NCBI GenBank assembly: GCA_025403435.1
Contig: CM046348.1
Location: 18,513,679 to 18,577,678 of the forward strand
From: Artocarpus heterophyllus
Taxonomy: Eukaryota; Streptophyta; Magnoliopsida; Rosales; Moraceae
Direction: 5' to 3'
DNA: 64,000 bases
This document shows positions 62,145 through 64,000 of this stretch, in pieces. Numbering within the stretch: position 1 is the first letter of the stretch; every line of letters starts with the position of its first letter. Under the pieces are notes generated by a model. That model saw nothing but the letters and a program-made list of their open reading frames with translations, was not told the origin of the DNA and ran no database searches. A program made the position numbers and the translations under genes.

Positions 62145-62430
62145 TCCCGTAAAACTCATCCATTCATCTCCTTCTTCCTCCTCTGCCAAATCTTACTTTC
62201 AAACTACAAAACATTAACAAAAAGAATGTCATGTGTAATGTATATACGTAAAATGTAACGCATAAATAACAAGTACCAAGATGATAGGAAAGAGAAAGCA
62301 ACCTTTTTAACACAAACAAATATGCATATATATATATACACATATACATATACATATGTGTGTAAATATATGGCCAGAAATTTCGAAGGGATTGACAGAG
62401 GTATATATACACATGAGAACGAAGAAGGGG

Positions 62431-62440
62431 CTATATATAA
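62431..62440 (-). promoter_or_regulatory. Candidate TATA box of the MIR171 transcript
   Basis: The complement reads TTATATATAG, about 285 bp upstream of the hairpin, and predicts transcription starting near 62400. A CT-rich tract (complement of GA repeats at about 62672-62702) lies further upstream. TATA-like strings are common in this AT-rich DNA, so support is moderate. Confidence 0.4.
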
Positions 62441-63339
62441 CTGGAAGAGGGTATTGGGTGTATATAGTACATGTAAATAACAGAGAGAAGGGGAGAGAGA
62501 GATGGGTGGTAAAGCATTGAAGAAGTTGCATTAAAATTGCCAACAACCGAGCGACAAAGGAAGTTGTGAGTATTAATAACAAACAAAGGTACAAGAATCG
62601 TGAAAGAGCTCTGTCTCTCACGGGGACAAATCTTGGAGCTTTTAATGTCAGCATTTATGGATGATGGGAAGGAAGAGAGAGAGAGAGAGAGAAGAGAGAG
62701 AGTGTATAATGTCCATGTCCGTAATGATCATGTCTATTGTGTCTGCTTGTTTTTCTGTTCAGAACGGCATTTAATTTTATTTGTCAAAACAAAAACCCAG
62801 AGAATTTATTCTTTGGCTTTTGGCCTTTTGGATTAATATCGCCCTTTTGCTGGCAGCCTCCTCATGAAAAAAAGCACACAATTCGTAACTATTCACTGCT
62901 CTGCTTCCACGCCTGCCTCTTTCAGTCTTTCTTTCTTTCCTTTTCTTCCCCTTCCTACTCTGTTTTGAGCCTGGCTAAAGTTTTGTTCTTTTTTATTTGT
63001 TCATTTATGATAACCATTTTCAATTTCCCTAAACTAAGAAACTCCTCGTCGGAGAATTCTGAAGTTTATTGTTGTTAAGTGATCATGTGTGAAGTTGTTT
63101 CCAAAACTTAATTTGTACGCATCGAGACTAGATTATGAATTAGTTTTGTTTTGGTATAAAGTAATAACCAAATATAAAAAATATTTGTCCCGTAGGTAAT
63201 TAAAGTTTTACATTATAGTTTATTTTTACTTTATATTATAACATGTGATAGCTTTCTACTGTTTAAGTTTGAAGTTTGAACCAAAAATTTCTTTCTTATT
63301 GACAGGTACCTATGCCATTGCTTTTGTTGATTATTTAAA
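62441..63339. other. Probable MIR171 promoter region and flanking intergenic DNA
   Basis: It contains GA/CT microsatellites (62490-62500, 62672-62702) and pyrimidine-rich DNA at 62900-62960. Short frames on both strands show no protein signature. A partial AGAGCTTTACA-family unit lies near 63205-63265. Confidence 0.4.
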
Positions 63340-63500
63340 AGTGTTTAAGAACATAATCGAAACCACAAGTTGAAATTAAAACACTGTAGTATGTGAGAGT
63401 TTTACATTGTAGCAAGCTTTTTCTTTACATTGTAGCATATGAGAGCTTTTAATTTGTAGCATTTGAAACTCATTAGTTCTAATTAGGTTTCAAAACAAAG
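63340..63500. repeat. Small dispersed repeat, AGAGCTTTACA family
   Basis: Half-units GTATGTGAGAGTTTTACATT and GCATATGAGAGCTTTTAATT are joined by TTTTTCTTTACATTGTA. GTTTAAGAAC on the left and TTCAAAACAAAGCC on the right may be decayed inverted ends. Confidence 0.55.
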
Positions 63501-63691
63501 CCTTATATTTAAACTTTTAACCATTAAAAAGGGAAATTAATTTAAGCACTTAAGGCCAATCTAAGTCCTAACACGCTCCGTATTGGGCACCACTAACAAG
63601 AAACAAAGTGTGTAATTTATGGATAGAAGTCACAATTGAGCTCCACAATTTTTTGTTTGTTAAGGTGCTAGGCTAGTGCCCAACAAGGTTT

Positions 63692-63733
<42 letters not shown>

Positions 63734-64000
63734 TCAAACCACCATTTAGTGGTGATTACTGTATACTATATAGCTATGAAAGTAGAAACCTAAAACCTAA
63801 TTGGCTTCAACGACGCTAGGAGGTATCAGCAATTAATTACCATGATCACACCTGTTCAGGTACCGTTTGGCGGAAACACCTTGGGACCCAGGAGACTCCA
63901 TTAAACTTCCCTATCAATATGTATTTATTTATATTTTTTTCTTAGTTTCCCCACCATAATTGTGTGAAGCTATGAATTTTGAGTATACAACAGAAACCAC
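63501..64000. other. Intergenic DNA with a (TA)n microsatellite
   Basis: An uninterrupted TA run at about 63695-63729. The rest is AT-rich with no gene seen up to the window end. Confidence 0.5.

Larger units (their letters stand above)
62058..62155 (-). ncRNA. MIR171: MIR171 precursor hairpin
   Basis: The minus strand forms a long hairpin. The 3' arm (62067-62087) reads TGATTGAGCCGTGCC followed by AATATC, which is the 21-nt miR171 sequence. This miRNA guides cleavage of HAM/SCL6-type GRAS transcription factor mRNAs. The opposing arm (62124-62144) reads TATTGGTCCGGTTCAATAAG plus A, the usual star strand. Position 62067 pairs with 62146 and 62087 with 62126, leaving two-base 3' overhangs on both strands, as Dicer-like 1 products require. 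Mismatches are few (CA/TC, C/T and two others), and the stem continues as AAAGCAG/CTGCTTT towards a loop of about 20 nt. A mature miRNA in the 3' arm is standard for this family. Confidence 0.95.

Noticed and set aside
61963..62217. Short frames on both strands across the MIR171 locus, both reading CFLIEP.
   Set aside because: The echo between strands is a by-product of the hairpin's inverted repeat; the RNA structure explains it.
1..64000. Search for CRISPR arrays, operons, bacterial promoters and ribosome binding sites.
   Set aside because: Intron-rich eukaryotic genes, plant transposons and no spaced direct repeats of CRISPR type; such features do not apply here.

Overview
The window is nuclear DNA of a flowering plant, most likely a eudicot. 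It is AT-rich, its genes are interrupted by many GT..AG introns, it contains plant-only gene families, and about a third of it is retrotransposon and MITE debris. The encoded proteins resemble Arabidopsis proteins closely. I cannot name the species.

Four genes are well supported. (1) An intronless 127-codon gene of an uncharacterised plant family (3981-4364, +). (2) AXR1, the regulatory half of the NEDD8/RUB E1 enzyme (11552-17105, +, 14 exons, 523 codons). (3) RRP6L3, a DEDDy 3'-5' exonuclease with an N-terminal membrane segment and a C-terminal HNH-like zinc module (25017-30700, -, 12 exons, about 941 codons). (4) A Golgi beta-1,3-galactosyltransferase of the B3GALT2/B3GALT3 type (57397-60617, +, 11 exons, 408 codons). 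All exon junctions were read by hand from splice sites and reading frame. The most notable RNA gene is a MIR171 hairpin on the minus strand (about 62058-62155), with correct two-base overhang geometry and a TATA box upstream.

Layout. 1-11.5 kb: non-LTR retrotransposon tails, the small gene, a possible 34-codon two-exon microprotein gene, a decayed tandem duplicate of that microprotein region, and a 600-bp hAT MITE. 11.5-17.1 kb: AXR1. 17.1-25 kb: a second copy of the 3' end of RRP6L3, a wrecked Copia element, tandem repeats, a Tourist-like MITE and a solo LTR. 25-30.7 kb: RRP6L3, convergent to AXR1. 30.7-57 kb: a gene desert with four solo LTRs, a non-autonomous Copia element that holds one of them nested inside, a DHHC acyltransferase pseudogene and many small repeats. 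57.4-60.6 kb: B3GALT. 62.1 kb: MIR171, facing B3GALT.

The gene order AXR1 - RRP6L3 - B3GALT matches, from memory, two paralogous Arabidopsis blocks (AT1G05170/AT1G05180 and AT2G32410/AT2G32415/AT2G32430). The block is therefore an old linkage group spread apart here by transposons. The genes do not form a pathway: one serves auxin/cullin regulation, one RNA or DNA end processing, one cell-wall glycan synthesis, and the miRNA controls GRAS-family transcription factors.
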